From positions 1 through 26,605 of the forward strand of contig JBNGIS010021806.1 of NCBI GenBank assembly GCA_049999725.1: DNA of 26,605 bases. Direction: 5' to 3'. The notes below the pieces were generated by a model that did no database searches, was not told the origin of the DNA, and saw nothing but the letters and a program-made list of their open reading frames with translations. A program made the translations under genes and the position numbers. Origin of the DNA: Haplomitrium mnioides (lineage: Eukaryota; Marchantiophyta; Haplomitriopsida; Calobryales). Shown in pieces: positions 1 to 11,531 of the stretch (the stretch's first letter is position 1; each line of letters starts with the position of its first letter).

Positions 1-330
1 GCTCCCTTTGATAGTCGATCCACCACTACGAATATGCAATCAAACCCTTCAGAGATTGGCAATGCCACAATAAAGTCCATGGAAATCGACTTCCACTTCC
101 CTGTCGGAATCGGCAATGGCTGAAGTAGACCCGCTTGTTTTTGGTTGCTCGACTTGTTCTGTTGGCAAACAAGGCACGTTTGCACATAGCGAGTAACATC
201 GGCTTTCATGGTCGGCCAATAAAATGATCTCTTGAGAACACTTTGGGTTCTCTTTTGACCTCCATGTGCTGCCAACATACTATCATGTGCCTCTTTGAGT
301 AATCTCATTCTCAAAGGTTGCGGAACATAC
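1..330 (-). other. Integrase N-terminal HHCC finger and start of catalytic core, cut by window edge
   Basis: The two histidines of the HHCC zinc finger are in [12 protein letters not shown] (codons at 285-287 and 264-266). The two cysteines are in CLVCQ (174-176 and 165-167). The catalytic core begins with [13 protein letters not shown], whose Asp codon is at 75-77, the probable first residue of the D,D(35)E triad. The frame remains open to the left edge at [15 protein letters not shown]. The remaining triad residues and any chromodomain lie outside the window. Confidence 0.92.
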
Positions 331-486
331 ACTCTTCCTTGTTTCCACATCCACAAGCCATCATGTCTCACCAAATGTGGTATCTTATCACTTGAGTCCC
401 ACTTCAACGCTTGCTCATCTTCGAGGTTAGCCATACGAATCTCATCCAACAAGTTCCCAGTAACTGTTGCAATGCTTCTCAACTCT

Positions 487-850
487 GCTCTTCGGCTTAG
501 AGCATCCGCTACTAAGTTTTCCTTCCCCGCCTTGTGCACAATATCCACATGGAAACGAGCCAACAAGTCTTTCCACCTTCGCTGCTTAGGACTCAAGTCA
601 GCTTGATCCGCAAAGTACCTACATGAGATATTGTCGGTGTACACCGTGAACGGTTGAGTCAAGTAGTGTTTCCACAGCTTCACACAATGAACAATAGCAT
701 ACATCTCCTTCTCATGCGCTGGCCACCTTTGCCTGATTTCGTCTAACTTCGAAGACTCATAAGCCACCGGGTGTCCATCTTGGGTCAATACTCCCCCAAT
801 CGCAAAATCACTCGCATCCGTGTGAATAACAAAAGGTGCCTCCGGGTTTG
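487..850 (-). other. RNase H domain of the pol remnant
   Basis: Downstream of the in-frame TGA the frame continues with [16 protein letters not shown], then [23 protein letters not shown] and finally VADALSRR. These contain the first Asp (816-818), the Glu-containing helix and the later Asp of retroelement RNase H. The domain degrades the RNA strand of the RNA:DNA hybrid during reverse transcription. No stop or frameshift is seen inside it. The segment between the TGA and this domain (about 850-1094) carries PDPRKIQAV and the connection-region motif [13 protein letters not shown]. Confidence 0.92.
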
Positions 851-1094
851 GTAATCTTAGCAAAACTGGTTCTGTTGACAACGCTTTCTTGAGGCGGTCG
901 AATGCTAGTTGGCATGCCTCCCCCCAACGAAACACCATGGTCTTCTTGAGAAGCTCGTAGAGCGGATGAGCAATCTTTGAGAAATCTTTCACAAACCTCC
1001 TGTAGTAACTAGCCAATCCCAAAAATTGCCTCACTTGCGTGACCGTCTTTGGCGGCACCCACTCCACAACTGCTTGAATCTTCCTAGGATCCGG

Positions 1095-1097
1095 TCA
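1095..1097 (-). other. In-frame TGA stop inside pol
   Basis: Minus-strand codon TGA follows ...[11 protein letters not shown] and precedes PDPRKIQAV. The reading frame is otherwise uninterrupted on both sides. A TGA preceded by C-ending ATC and matching CGA by one transition fits deamination of a methylated CpG in the coding strand. That origin is inference. Confidence 0.85.
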
Positions 1098-1109
1098 GAT
1101 ACCAACTCT

Positions 1110-1735
1110 CCCGATTACGTGTCCCAGAAACTCAATAGACTCTTGGCAGAATTCGCATTTAGATGGCTTGGCATACAACCGATTCTCCCTCAAGCGATTC
1201 AACACCAACCTTAAATCCTCCGCATGCTGGTCCAGCGTCTTACTAAACACCAAAATATCATCAATATAGACCACAACACACTTATCCAAGAGGTCTTGGA
1301 AGATAGAGTTCATCATGGTCGAGAACGTCGCAGGGGCATTGTTTAACCCAAAAGGCATCACCAAGAACTCATAAGCACCGTATCGAGTTCTCATCGCCGT
1401 CTTGTGTTCATCCCCCTTTGCAATTCTAATTTGGTGATATCCCGATCTCAAGTCAATCCGACTGAAAAACTGCGCTCCAGCAAGCTGATCAAAAATCTCA
1501 TCAATCCTTGGAAGAGGATATGAGTTCCTTACCGTTATTTTATTCAATGCGCGATAGTCCACGCACATCCGCAATTCACCTCCCTTCTTGGAGACGAACA
1601 AAACTGGAGCTCCATAGGGCGAACGACTAGGCTTGACAAGACCCGCCTCTAGTAGTTCCCCGAGCTGCTTCTTTAGTTCCTTAAGCTCCTCATAACTCAA
1701 TCTGTAAGGAGCCTTGCATGGCGGTTCCGCTCCCG
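1110..1735 (-). other. Reverse transcriptase domain of the pol remnant
   Basis: The domain runs from [13 protein letters not shown] through [61 protein letters not shown] and [10 protein letters not shown], the usual RT block order. The three catalytic aspartates are present (1452-1454 and 1257-1262). The domain is undamaged: the TGA lies a few codons after FLGHVIG, in the connection region before RNase H. A protein translated from this strand would therefore stop just after the RT palm. Confidence 0.95.
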
Positions 1736-1860
1736 GAACCAGCTCGATCTTGTGATCCACTTCCCTCCTTGGTGGAAGCCCCTTTGGTAACTCATCTGGC
1801 AACACATCAGCAAATTCCTCTAATACCTCCGAAACTTGAAAGGAAATGTTGGGCTCTGAT

Positions 1861-2375
1861 ATAGAGAGACATTCAACAACATAGACTACGAGAGGCCCAT
1901 CGAGTGTTCCAACACAAACTACAAGTACATAGAAACTCATGTTTGTAGAGAGACATTCAACAACTGAAACTATAAGAGCTCCATGGAGTATTCCAACACA
2001 AACTACAAGTCCACAAAAACTCATGTTTGTAGAAAGACATTCAACAACTTAGACTACAAGAGGTCCATTTAGAATTCCAACACAAACTACAAGTACATAG
2101 AAACTCATGTTTGTAGATAGACATTCAACAACTTAGACTACGAGAGGTCCATGGAGTGCTCCAACACAAACTACAAGTTCATAGAAACTCATGTCTTTGT
2201 AGAGAGACATTCAAAAACATAAACTACAAGAGGTCCATGGAGTATTCCAACACAAACTAAAGGTACATGGAAACCCATGCTTGCAGAGAAACATTCAAAA
2301 ACTTGGACTACGAGAGGTCCATGGAGTATTCCCACACAAACTAGAAGTGCATGAAAATTCATGTTTGTGGGGAGA
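1861..2375 (+). repeat. Array block of 84-bp-class monomers next to pol
   Basis: The first six phase marks (cattcaac or cattcaaa near 1870, 1954, 2038, 2122, 2207 and 2291) are spaced about 84 bp. They carry the single-A form acattcaa. The class changes to the acaattc-type form at about 2376. On the minus strand the pol frame stays open through the first two monomers, giving an apparent N-terminal extension of pol up to 2024. This extension is satellite and not protein-coding in origin. Confidence 0.85.
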
Positions 2376-2425
2376 TAATTCAAGAACTTAGACAACAAGA
2401 GGTCCATGGAGTATTCAAAAACAAA

Positions 2426-2455
2426 CTACAAGTACATGGAAACTCATGTTTGTAG
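2426..2455 (+). repeat. Representative dyad (potential hairpin) of the satellite monomer
   Basis: The left arm ctacaagtacatg (2426-2438) pairs with the right arm catgtttgtag (2445-2455). All 11 bases of the right arm pair; the left arm has a 2-nt bulge (gt), and the loop is gaaact. The arms match the array consensus, so the dyad is present in perfect or near-perfect form in a large share of monomers. Function is unknown. Confidence 0.8.
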
Positions 2456-2869
2456 AGAGACAATTCATTAACTTAGATAGAGAGAGGTCCATGGAGTATT
2501 CCAACAAGAACTACAAGTACATGTAAACTCAAACTACACATACATGAAAACTTATATTCATAGAGAGACAATTCAACAATTTAGACAACGAGAGGTCCAT
2601 AGAGTATTTCAATACAAACTACAACTACATGGAAACTCATGTTTGTAGGCAGACAATTCAACAACTTGGACAACAATAGGTCCGTGGAGTATTCCAACAC
2701 AAACTACAAGTACATGGAAACTCATGTTTGTATAGAGACAATTCATTAACTTAGACACAGATAGGTCCACAGAGTATTCTAATACAAACTACAAGTACAG
2801 GGAAATTCATGTTTGTAGAGGGACAAATCAACAACTTAGACAATGAGAGGTCAATGGAGTTTTCCAACA

Positions 2870-3260
2870 CAATCTACAAGTACATGAAAACTCATGTTTC
2901 TAGATAGACAATTAAACAACTTAGACAACTAGAGGTCCATGGAGTATTCCAACACATACGACAAGTACATAGAAACACATGCTCGTAGAGAGACAATTTA
3001 ACAACTTACACAACGAGAGGTGCATGGAGGTTTCCACAACAATCTACAAGTACATGGAAACTCATGTTTGTAGAGAGACAATTAAACAACTTAGAGAACA
3101 AGAGGTCCATGGAGTATTCCACCACAAACTGCAAGTACGTGTGAAGTTAAACTCCAAAAACATGATAACTCATGTTCATGGAGAGACAATTCAACAACTT
3201 AGACAACAAGAGGTCCATGGAGTTTTCCAACACAAACTACAACTACATGGAAACTCATGT
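2870..3260 (+). repeat. Left copy of an 8,745-bp-offset duplicated block
   Basis: The unusual monomer acacatacgacaagtacatag near 2952, followed by atgctcgtagagag, then acaatttaacaacttacac, then ggtgcatggag, and a long monomer with gtgaagttaaactc at 3141, has a counterpart starting near 11697. Two landmarks (atacgacaag at 2956 and 11701; gtgaagttaa at 3141 and 11886) have exactly the same 8,745-bp offset. A weaker third copy of the first monomer occurs near 7280. Confidence 0.8.
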
Positions 3261-4935
3261 TTGTAGGGAGACAATTCAACAACTTAGACAACAAGAGGTA
3301 CATGGAGTATTCCAACACAAACAACAAGTACATGGAAACCCATGTTTGTAGAGAGACAATTCATTAACCTAGACAGAGAGAGGTCCATAGAGTATTCCAA
3401 CACGAACTACAAGTACATGTAAACTCAAACTAGAAGTACATGAAAACTCATGTTCATAGAGAGACAATTCAACAATTTAAACAACGAGAGGTCTATGGAG
3501 TATTTCAACAAAAACTACAAGTAGATGGAAACTAATGTTTGTAGGGAGACAATTCAACATCTTTGACAAGGAGGCATCCATGGAGTATTCGAACAAAAAC
3601 TAAAAGTACATGGAAACTCATGTTTGTAGATAGACATACAACAACTCAAACTACTAGAAGTCCATGGAGTATTCCAACACAAACTATAAGTACATGGAAA
3701 CTCTTAATTGTAGAGACATATTCAAGAACTTTGACTACAAGACGTCCATAAAGCAATCTAGCAAAACCTACAAGTACACGAAGACTCATGTTCGTAGAGA
3801 GACAATTCAACAACTTGGACAATGAGAGGTCAATGGAGTATTCCAACACAAATAGCGAGTACATGGAAACTCATGCTTGTAGAGAGACATTCAACAAGAT
3901 AGACTTCCAGAGGTCCATTGAGTATTGCAACACAAACTACAACTACATGGAAACTGATGTTTGTTGAGAGGTCTATCGAGTATTGGAACACAAAAGTCAA
4001 GTACATGGAAACTCATGTTTGTAGAGAGAAACCTAGAGGTCCATCGAGTATTCCAACACAAACTACAAGTACATGGAAACTCATGTTTGTACGGAGACAA
4101 TTCAACAACTTAGAAAATGAGAGGTTAATGGAGTATTCCAACACAACCTACAAGTACATGGAAACTCATGTTTGTAGGGAGACAATTCAACAACTTAGGC
4201 TACGAGAGGTCCATGGAGTATTCCAACACAAACTACAAGTACGTAAGAACTCATGTTCGTAGAAAGACAATTCAACAACTTAGACTATGAGAGGTCCATG
4301 GAGTATTCCAACACAAGCTAGGAGTACGTGAAAACTCATGTTCATAGAGAGATATTCAACAACTTAGAAAATGAGAGGTTAATGGAGTATTCCAACACAA
4401 CGTACAAGTACATGGAAACTCATGTTTGTAGGGAGACAATTCAACAACTTAGGCTACGAGAGGTCCATGGAGTATTCCAACAAAAACTACAAGTACATTA
4501 AACCTAATGTTCGTAGAGAGGCAATTCAACAACTTAGACTATGATAGGTCTATGGAGTAATCCAACACAAATTACAAGTTTGTAAGAAATCATGTTCGTA
4601 GAGAGACAATTCAACAATTTAGACAACCAGAGGTTCATGAAGTATTCCAACACTAACTACAAGTACAATGGAAACTCATGTTTGTAGATAGACAATTCAA
4701 TAATTTACGCCATGAGAGGTCTATGGAGTATTCCAACAGAAACTACAAGTACATGGAAATTCATGTTTGTAGAGAGATAGTTCAACAACCTAGGCTACCA
4801 AAGGTCCATAGAGATTTCCAACACAAACTACAAGTACGCAATAACTCATGTTTGTAGACAGACAATTCAACAACTTAGACAACAAGAGGTCCATGGAGTT
4901 TTCCAACACAAACTACAAGTACATGAAAACTCATG

Positions 4936-4945
4936 NNNNNNNNNN
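4936..4945. other. Assembly gap of 10 N
   Basis: Ten Ns separate ...aaaactcatg from gattacgagagg. By comparison with the consensus, about 26-27 bp of a single monomer would complete the phase. Any whole number of extra monomers could also be missing. The flanks do not repeat each other. Confidence 0.97.
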
Positions 4946-5455
4946 GATTACGAGAGGTCCATGGAGTATTCCAACACAAACTACAAGTATATAGAAACTC
5001 ATGTTTGTAGAGAGACATTCAACAACATAGAGTACGAGAGGTCCATGGAGTGTTCCAACACAAACTACAAGTACATAATAACTCATGTTCGTAGAGAGAC
5101 AATTCAACAACTTAGACTACAAGAGGTACTTGGAGTAGTAAACCACAAACTACAAGTACATGAAAACTCAAGTTCTTATATAGAAAATTCAACATTTTAG
5201 ACTACGAGAGGTCCATGTAGCATTCCAACACAAACTACAAGTGCATGGAAACTCATGTTTTTTAGAGAGACAATTCAACAACTTAGACCAAGAGAGGTTC
5301 ATGGAGTCTTCTAACACAAACTACAAGTACATGGGAACTAATGTTTGTAGAGACACATTAAACAACTTAGACTACAAGAGGTCCACGGAGTATTCCGACA
5401 CAAACTATAAGTACAAGAAAACTCAAACTACAAGTGCATGATAACTCATGTTTGT
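4946..5455 (+). repeat. First copy of a 786-bp-offset tandem block
   Basis: Shared rare variants with the second copy include caacatagagtacgag, tacataataactcatg, attcaacatttt followed by gtccatgtagcattcc, agagaggttcatggagtctt, the form atgggaactaatg, and gtacaagaaaactcaaac leading into a 23-bp-extended unit. The offset is 786 bp at 5041/5827 and at 5191/5977, and 785 bp at 5291/6076 after one extra T in this copy. Confidence 0.85.
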
Positions 5456-5732
5456 AGAGAGACAATTCAACAACTTAGACAACAAGAGGTCCATGGAGTA
5501 TTCCAACACAATCTACAAGTACATGGAAACTCATGTTTGTAGAGAGACAACTAAACAACTTAGACAAAAAGAGGTCCATGGATTATTCCAACACAAACTA
5601 CAAGTACGTAAAAACACATGTTTGTAGAGAGACGATTCAACAACTTAGATAACGAGAGGTCCATGGAGTGCTCCAACACAAACTACAAGTATAAGGAAAC
5701 TCATGTTTGTAGAGAGACATTCAACAACTTAG

Positions 5733-6240
5733 ATAATGAGAGGTCCATGGAATGCTCCAATACAAACTACAAGTATATGTAAACTCATGTTTGTAGAGAG
5801 ACATTCAACAACATAGAGTACGAGAGGTCCATGGAGTGTTCCAACACAAACTACAAGTACATAATAACTCATGTTTGTAGAGAGACAATTCAACAACTTA
5901 GACTACAAGAGGTACCTCGAGTAGTCCAACACAAACTACAAGTACACGAAAACTCATGTTCTTACATAGATAATTCAACATTTTGGACTACGAGAGGTCC
6001 ATGTAGCATTCCAACACAAACTACAAGTGCATGGAAACTCATGTTTATATATAGACAATTCAACAAGTTAGACCAAGAGAGGTTCATGGAGTCTTCTAAC
6101 ACAAACTACAAGTACATGGGAACTAATGTTTGTAGAGACACATTTAACAACTTTGACCACGAGAGGTCCACGGGGTATTCCGACACAAACTATAGGTACA
6201 AGAAAACTCAAACTACAAGTGCATGATAACTCATGTTTGT
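5733..6240 (+). repeat. Second copy of the 786-bp-offset tandem block
   Basis: This carries the same ordered set of rare monomer variants as 4946-5455. More diverged relatives of the same ordered set occur near 23640-24075 and 24900-25225. A recognisable multi-monomer unit is therefore present at both ends of the array. Confidence 0.83.
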
Positions 6241-8049
6241 AGAGAGACAATTCAACAACTAAGACAACGAGAGGTCCATAGAGTATTCCAACACAAACTA
6301 CAAGTACATGGAAACTCATGTTTGTAGAGAGACAATTCAACAACCCACACTATGAGAGGTCAACAGAGTATCCCAACACAAACTATAAGTACGAGAAAAC
6401 TCAAACTACAAGTGCATGAAAACTCATGTTTGTAGAGAGACAATTCAACAACCTAGACTACGAGAGGTCGATGCAGTATTCCAGCACAAACTACAAGTAC
6501 ATGGAAATTCATGTTTGTAGAGAGACAATTCAACAACTTAGAAAAAAAGATGTCCATGGAGTATTTAAACATTAATTACAAGTGCATGAAAACACACGCT
6601 TGTAGAGAGACAATTCAACAACATAGACAACAAGAGGTCCATGGAGTATTCCAATTGAAACTACAAGTACATGGAAATTCATGTTTGTAGAGAGACAATT
6701 CAACAACTTAGACAATAAGAAGTCCATGAAGCATTCCAACACAAGCTACAAGTGCATGAAGACCCAAACTACAAGTGCATGAAAGCTCATGATTGTAGAG
6801 AGAAAATTCAACAACTTACACAACAAGAGGTCAATGGAATATTCGAAGACATACAACACGTACATGGAAACTCATGTTTGTAGAGAGACATTCTACAACG
6901 TAGACTACTAGAGGTCCATAGAGTGTTGCAAAACAAAGTACAAGTACATGGAAACTCATGTTTGTTGAGAGAAAAGTCAGCAACTTAGACTTTAATAGGC
7001 TTATGGAGTATCATAACACAAACTACAAGTAAATGAAAACACATGCTTGTAGAGAAACAATTCAACAACTTAGAGAACGAGAGGTCTATGGAGCATTCCA
7101 ACACATACGGCAAGTACAGGGAAATTAATGTTTGTAGAGAGACAATTCAACAACTTGGACAATGAAAGGTTAATGGAGTTTTCCAACACAACCTACAAGT
7201 ACATGAAAACTCTTCTTTGTACAGAGACAATTAAAGAACTTAGACAACTAGAGATCCATCAAGTATTCCAACACACACGACAAGTATATAGAAACTCATG
7301 TTTGTAGAGAGACATGGAGTATTCCAATACAAACTACAAGTACATGGAAACTCATATTTGTAGAGACACATTCCACAACTTGGACTACAAGAGGTCCACA
7401 CAGTATTCCAACACAAACTACAAGTACATGGAAAGTCATGTTCGTAGAGAGCTAATTCAACAACTCAGACAACAAGAGGTCCATGGAGTATTCAACACAA
7501 ACTACAAGTACATGGAAACTCATGTTTGTAGAGAGACATTCAACAACTTAAACTATGATAGGTCCATGGAGTTATCCAACAAAAACTATAAGTTCATGGA
7601 AACTCATGTATCAAGAGAGACATTCAACAACTTAGACTACAAGAGGTCTATGGAGTATTCCAACTCAAACTTCGAGTATATGGAAACTCATATTTGTAGA
7701 GAGACATTCAACAACTTAGACTACGAGAGGTCAAACAAGTCCTCACATATAAACTACAAGTATATGAAAACTCATGTTTGTAGAGAGATAATTCAACAAC
7801 TTACACTACGAGAGGTCCATGGAGTATTCCCTTACAAACTACAAGTACATGAAAAATCATGTTTGTAGAGAGACAATTCAACAACTTGGACAACCAAAGG
7901 TCCATGGAGTACTCTAACAGAAACTACAAGTACATGAAAACCCATTCTTGTAGAGAGACAATTCAGCAACTTAGACTACGATAGATCTATGGAGTATTCT
8001 ACCACAAACTACAAGTATATGAAAACTGAAACTACAAGCACATGAAAAC

Positions 8050-10880
8050 TTATGTTTGTAGAGATAAAGTTCAACAACCTAGACAACAAGAGGTCCATAG
8101 AGTATTCCAACACAAAATACAAGTACATGGAAACTCATGTTTATAAAGAGAAATTCAATAACTTACACTTTGAGAAGTCTATGGAGTATTCCAACACAAA
8201 CTTCAAGTACATTGAAACTCATGGTTGTAGATAAACATTCAAATACTTAGACTACGAGAGGTTCGTGGAGTATTCCAATACAGACTACAAGTACATAGAA
8301 ACTCATGTTTGTAGATAAACATTCAACAACTTAGACTTTGAGATGCCATGCAGTTTTCCAACACAAACTATGAGTGCATGAAAACTCATGTTTATAGAGA
8401 GACATTCAACAACATAAACTACGAAGGGTCCATGGAGTATTCCAGCACAAACTACAAGTACATAGAAACTCATGTTTGTAGATAGACATTCAACAACTTG
8501 GACTATCAAAGGTTCATGGAGTATTCCAACCCAAGCTAGGAGTCCATGAAAACTCATGGTTGTACAGAGACATTCAACAACTTATACAACAATAGGTCCA
8601 TAGAGCATTTCAGCACAAAGTACAAGTACATGTAAACTCATGTTTGTAGATCAACATTCAACAACATAGATTACGAGAGGTCTATGGAGTAGTCCAAAAC
8701 TAACTACAAGTTCATAGAAACTCATGCTTGTAGATAGACATTCAACAATTTGGACAAGAAGAGGTCGATGTAGTACTCCAACACAAAAAAGGTACATCAA
8801 AACTCATGTTTGTAGAGAAACATTCAACAACGTAGACTACGAGAGGTCTATGGAATATTCCAACACAAACTACAAGTACATAAAAACTCATGTTTGTAGA
8901 GAGACATTCAACAACTTAGACTACGAGAGGTCTATGGAGTATTCCAACACAAACTACAAGTACATAAAAACTCATGTTTTTAGAGAGACAATTCAACACC
9001 TTAGACAACAAGAGGTTTATGGCGTATTCAACACAAACTTTAAGTACATAGAAACTCATTTTTGTCGATAGGCATTTAAGAACTTAGACTACAAAAGATC
9101 CATGGAGTATTACGATACAAACTACAAGTATATAAAAACTCATGTTTGTAGATAGACATTCAACAACCTAAACTACAATAGGTCAATTGAGTATTCCAAC
9201 ACAAATTACAAGTGTATAGCAACTCATGTTTGTAGAAAGACATTAAAAATTTTAGACTACAAGTGGCTCACTGAACATTCTAGCACAAACCACAAGGACA
9301 TGAAAACTCATGTTTGTGGAGGAACAATTCAACAACTTAGACAACAAGTGGTCTATGGAGTAATCAATGTAAACTACAAGTACATGAAAACTCATGTTTG
9401 TAGAGAGACATTCGACAACCTAAACAACGAGAGGTCTATGGATTATTCCAAGACAAACTACAAGTACATAAAACCTCATGTTTGTAAAGATACATTCAAC
9501 AACTTAGACTACAAGAGGTCTATACAGTATCCCAACACAAACTATAAGACCATAAAAACTCATGTTCATAGAAAGACAATCCAAAAACTTAGACAACAAG
9601 AGGACAATGGAGTATTCAACAAAAACCAGAACAACATGGAAACTCATGTTTGTAGAGAGACATTCAACAACTTAAACTAAGAGAGGTCCATAGAGTTTTC
9701 CAACACACACTACCAGTACATGGAAACTCATGTATATAGAGAGACATTCAACAACTTAGACTACCAGATGTCCATAGAGTGTTCCAACACAAACTACAAG
9801 TATATAGAAACTCATGTTTTTAGAGAGACATTCAAAAACTTAGACTACAAGAGGTCCATGGATTATTCCAACACAAACTACAAGTCCACAAAAACTCATG
9901 TTTGTAGAGAGACATTCAACAACTTAGACTACGATAGGTCCAGATTCCAACACAAACAACAAGTGCATAAGACTCATGTTTGTAGATAGACATTCAACAA
10001 CTTAGACTACAAGAAGTCCATAAAGTATTCCAACATAAACTACAAGTACATAAAAGCTCATGTTTGTAGATAGACATTAAAAAACCTAGACTACCAGAGG
10101 TCCATAGAGTATTCCAACACAAACTAAAGGTACATGGAAACCATGTTTGGAGAGAAACATTCGAAACTTGGACTACAAGAGGTCCATGCAGTATTCCCAC
10201 ACAAACTACAAGTACATGAAAACTCAAGTTCGTAGAGAGACAATTCAACAACATAGACAATGAGAGGTCCATGGAGTACTCAAACACAAACTACAAGTAC
10301 ATAGAAACTCATGTTTGTAGATGAACATTCAAGAACTTAGACTACAAGAGATCCATGGAGTATTCCAACACAAACTACAAGTACACAGAAACTCATGTTT
10401 GGAGAGAAATATGCAACAACTTAGACTACAAGTTGTCTATGGAGTATTCCAACACAACCTACATGTACATAGAAACTCATGTTTGTAGAGAGACATTCAA
10501 CAACTTAGACTACAAAAAGGTCCACAGAGTTTTCCAACACAATCTATAAGTAGATGGAAACTCATGTATGTAGAGGGACATTCAACAACTGAGACTATGA
10601 GAGGTACATGGAGTATTCAAACTCAAACTACGAGTATATGGAAACTCATGCTTGTAGAGAGTTATTCAACAACTTAGATTATGAGAGTTCCATGGAATGT
10701 TCTCACACAAACTACAAGTACATGGAAACTCATGTTTTTAGAGAGATAATCCAGCAACTTAAACCATGAGAGGTCCATGGAGTATTCCTATGTAACTTAC
10801 AAGTACATGAAAATTCATCTTTGTAGAGAGACAATTCAACAACTTAGACAATGAAAGGTCCATAGAGAATTCAAACACAA
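8050..10880 (+). repeat. Array block dominated by 84-bp monomers
   Basis: From about 8.2 to 10.6 kb most units have gagacattcaac rather than gagacaattcaac. Examples of exact 84-bp spacing include 8821 to 8905. No 23-bp-extended monomer is seen here until about 10.98 kb. Because 84 is divisible by three, apparent ORFs of 64-126 codons with a 28-residue period appear here. They end wherever an 85-bp unit, an indel or a stop mutation occurs, so I do not call them genes. Confidence 0.8.
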
Positions 10881-11453
10881 ACTACAAGTAGATGGAAACC
10901 CATTTTTGTAGAGAGATAATTCAACAATTTAGACTACGAGAGGTTTATGGAGTATTCTACAAGAAACTACAAGTACACAAAAACTCACACTACAAGTACA
11001 TAAAAACTCATGTTTGTAGAGACATAGTTCAACAATCTCGACAACAAGAGGTCCATAGAGTATTCCAACATCAATTAAAAGCACATGCAAACTCATGTTT
11101 GTAGAGAGACATTCAACAACTTAGACTACGAGAGGTTCATGGAGTATTCCAACACAAACCACAAGTACATAGAAACTCGTGTTTGTAGATAGACATTCAA
11201 CAACTTAGACTATGAGAAGTTAATAGAGTATTTAAACAAAAACTACAAGTGTATAGAAACTCATGTTTGTAGATAGACATTCAACAACTTAGACTACGAG
11301 ATGTTGATGAAGTATTCCAACACAAACTACGAGTGCACGGAAACTCATGTTTGTAGAGAAACATTCAACTACTTAAACTACGAGAGGTCCATGGAGTATT
11401 CCAACAAAAAACTACAAGTACATAGAAACTCATGTTTGTAGATAGACATTGAA

Positions 11454-11531
11454 CATTTTAGATTACTAGAGGTTCATGGTGCATTCCAACACCATTTTAG
11501 ACTACTAGAGGTTCATGGTGCATTCCAACAC
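11454..11531 (+). repeat. 39-bp tandem duplication within the array
   Basis: Copies 11454-11492 and 11493-11531 begin catttttag-like (cattttaga) and end gcattccaacac. They differ at one base (gatt versus gact). This is less than half a monomer, so it arose by local slippage or repair rather than by unit-length unequal exchange. Confidence 0.9.

Larger units (their letters stand above)
1..1860 (-). pseudogene. pol: Ty3/gypsy retrotransposon pol remnant (RT-RNase H-integrase), partial
   Basis: The minus strand reads as one continuous gypsy-type polyprotein from about 1860 down to base 2 with no frameshift, interrupted once by TGA at 1095-1097. Order of domains: connector, reverse transcriptase, RNase H, integrase zinc finger, start of the integrase core. 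The RT has [13 protein letters not shown] (catalytic Asp at 1452-1454), YIDDIL (Asp pair at 1257-1262) and FLGHVIG. The RNase H has TDASDF (Asp at 816-818) and ends in VADALSRR. This order (RNase H before integrase) defines Ty3/gypsy and excludes Ty1/copia. The RNase H tract beginning VYTDN resembles plant chromoviruses, but I cannot place the clade firmly. Gag and protease are absent: satellite begins directly upstream of the connector. The left end is cut by the window, so loss of the 3' part of pol cannot be claimed. The element is dead in this copy, given the stop and the missing 5' half. Confidence 0.95.

Noticed and set aside
295-606. Plus-strand ORF of 103 codons
   Set aside because: It is the shadow of the pol frame on the opposite strand (RNase H to integrase region).
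1026-1214. Plus-strand ORF of 62 codons
   Set aside because: It lies opposite the RT-RNase H connection of pol and has no independent support.
1-1860. Intact autonomous retrotransposon
   Set aside because: There is an in-frame stop, no gag or protease between pol and the satellite, and no LTR in the window.
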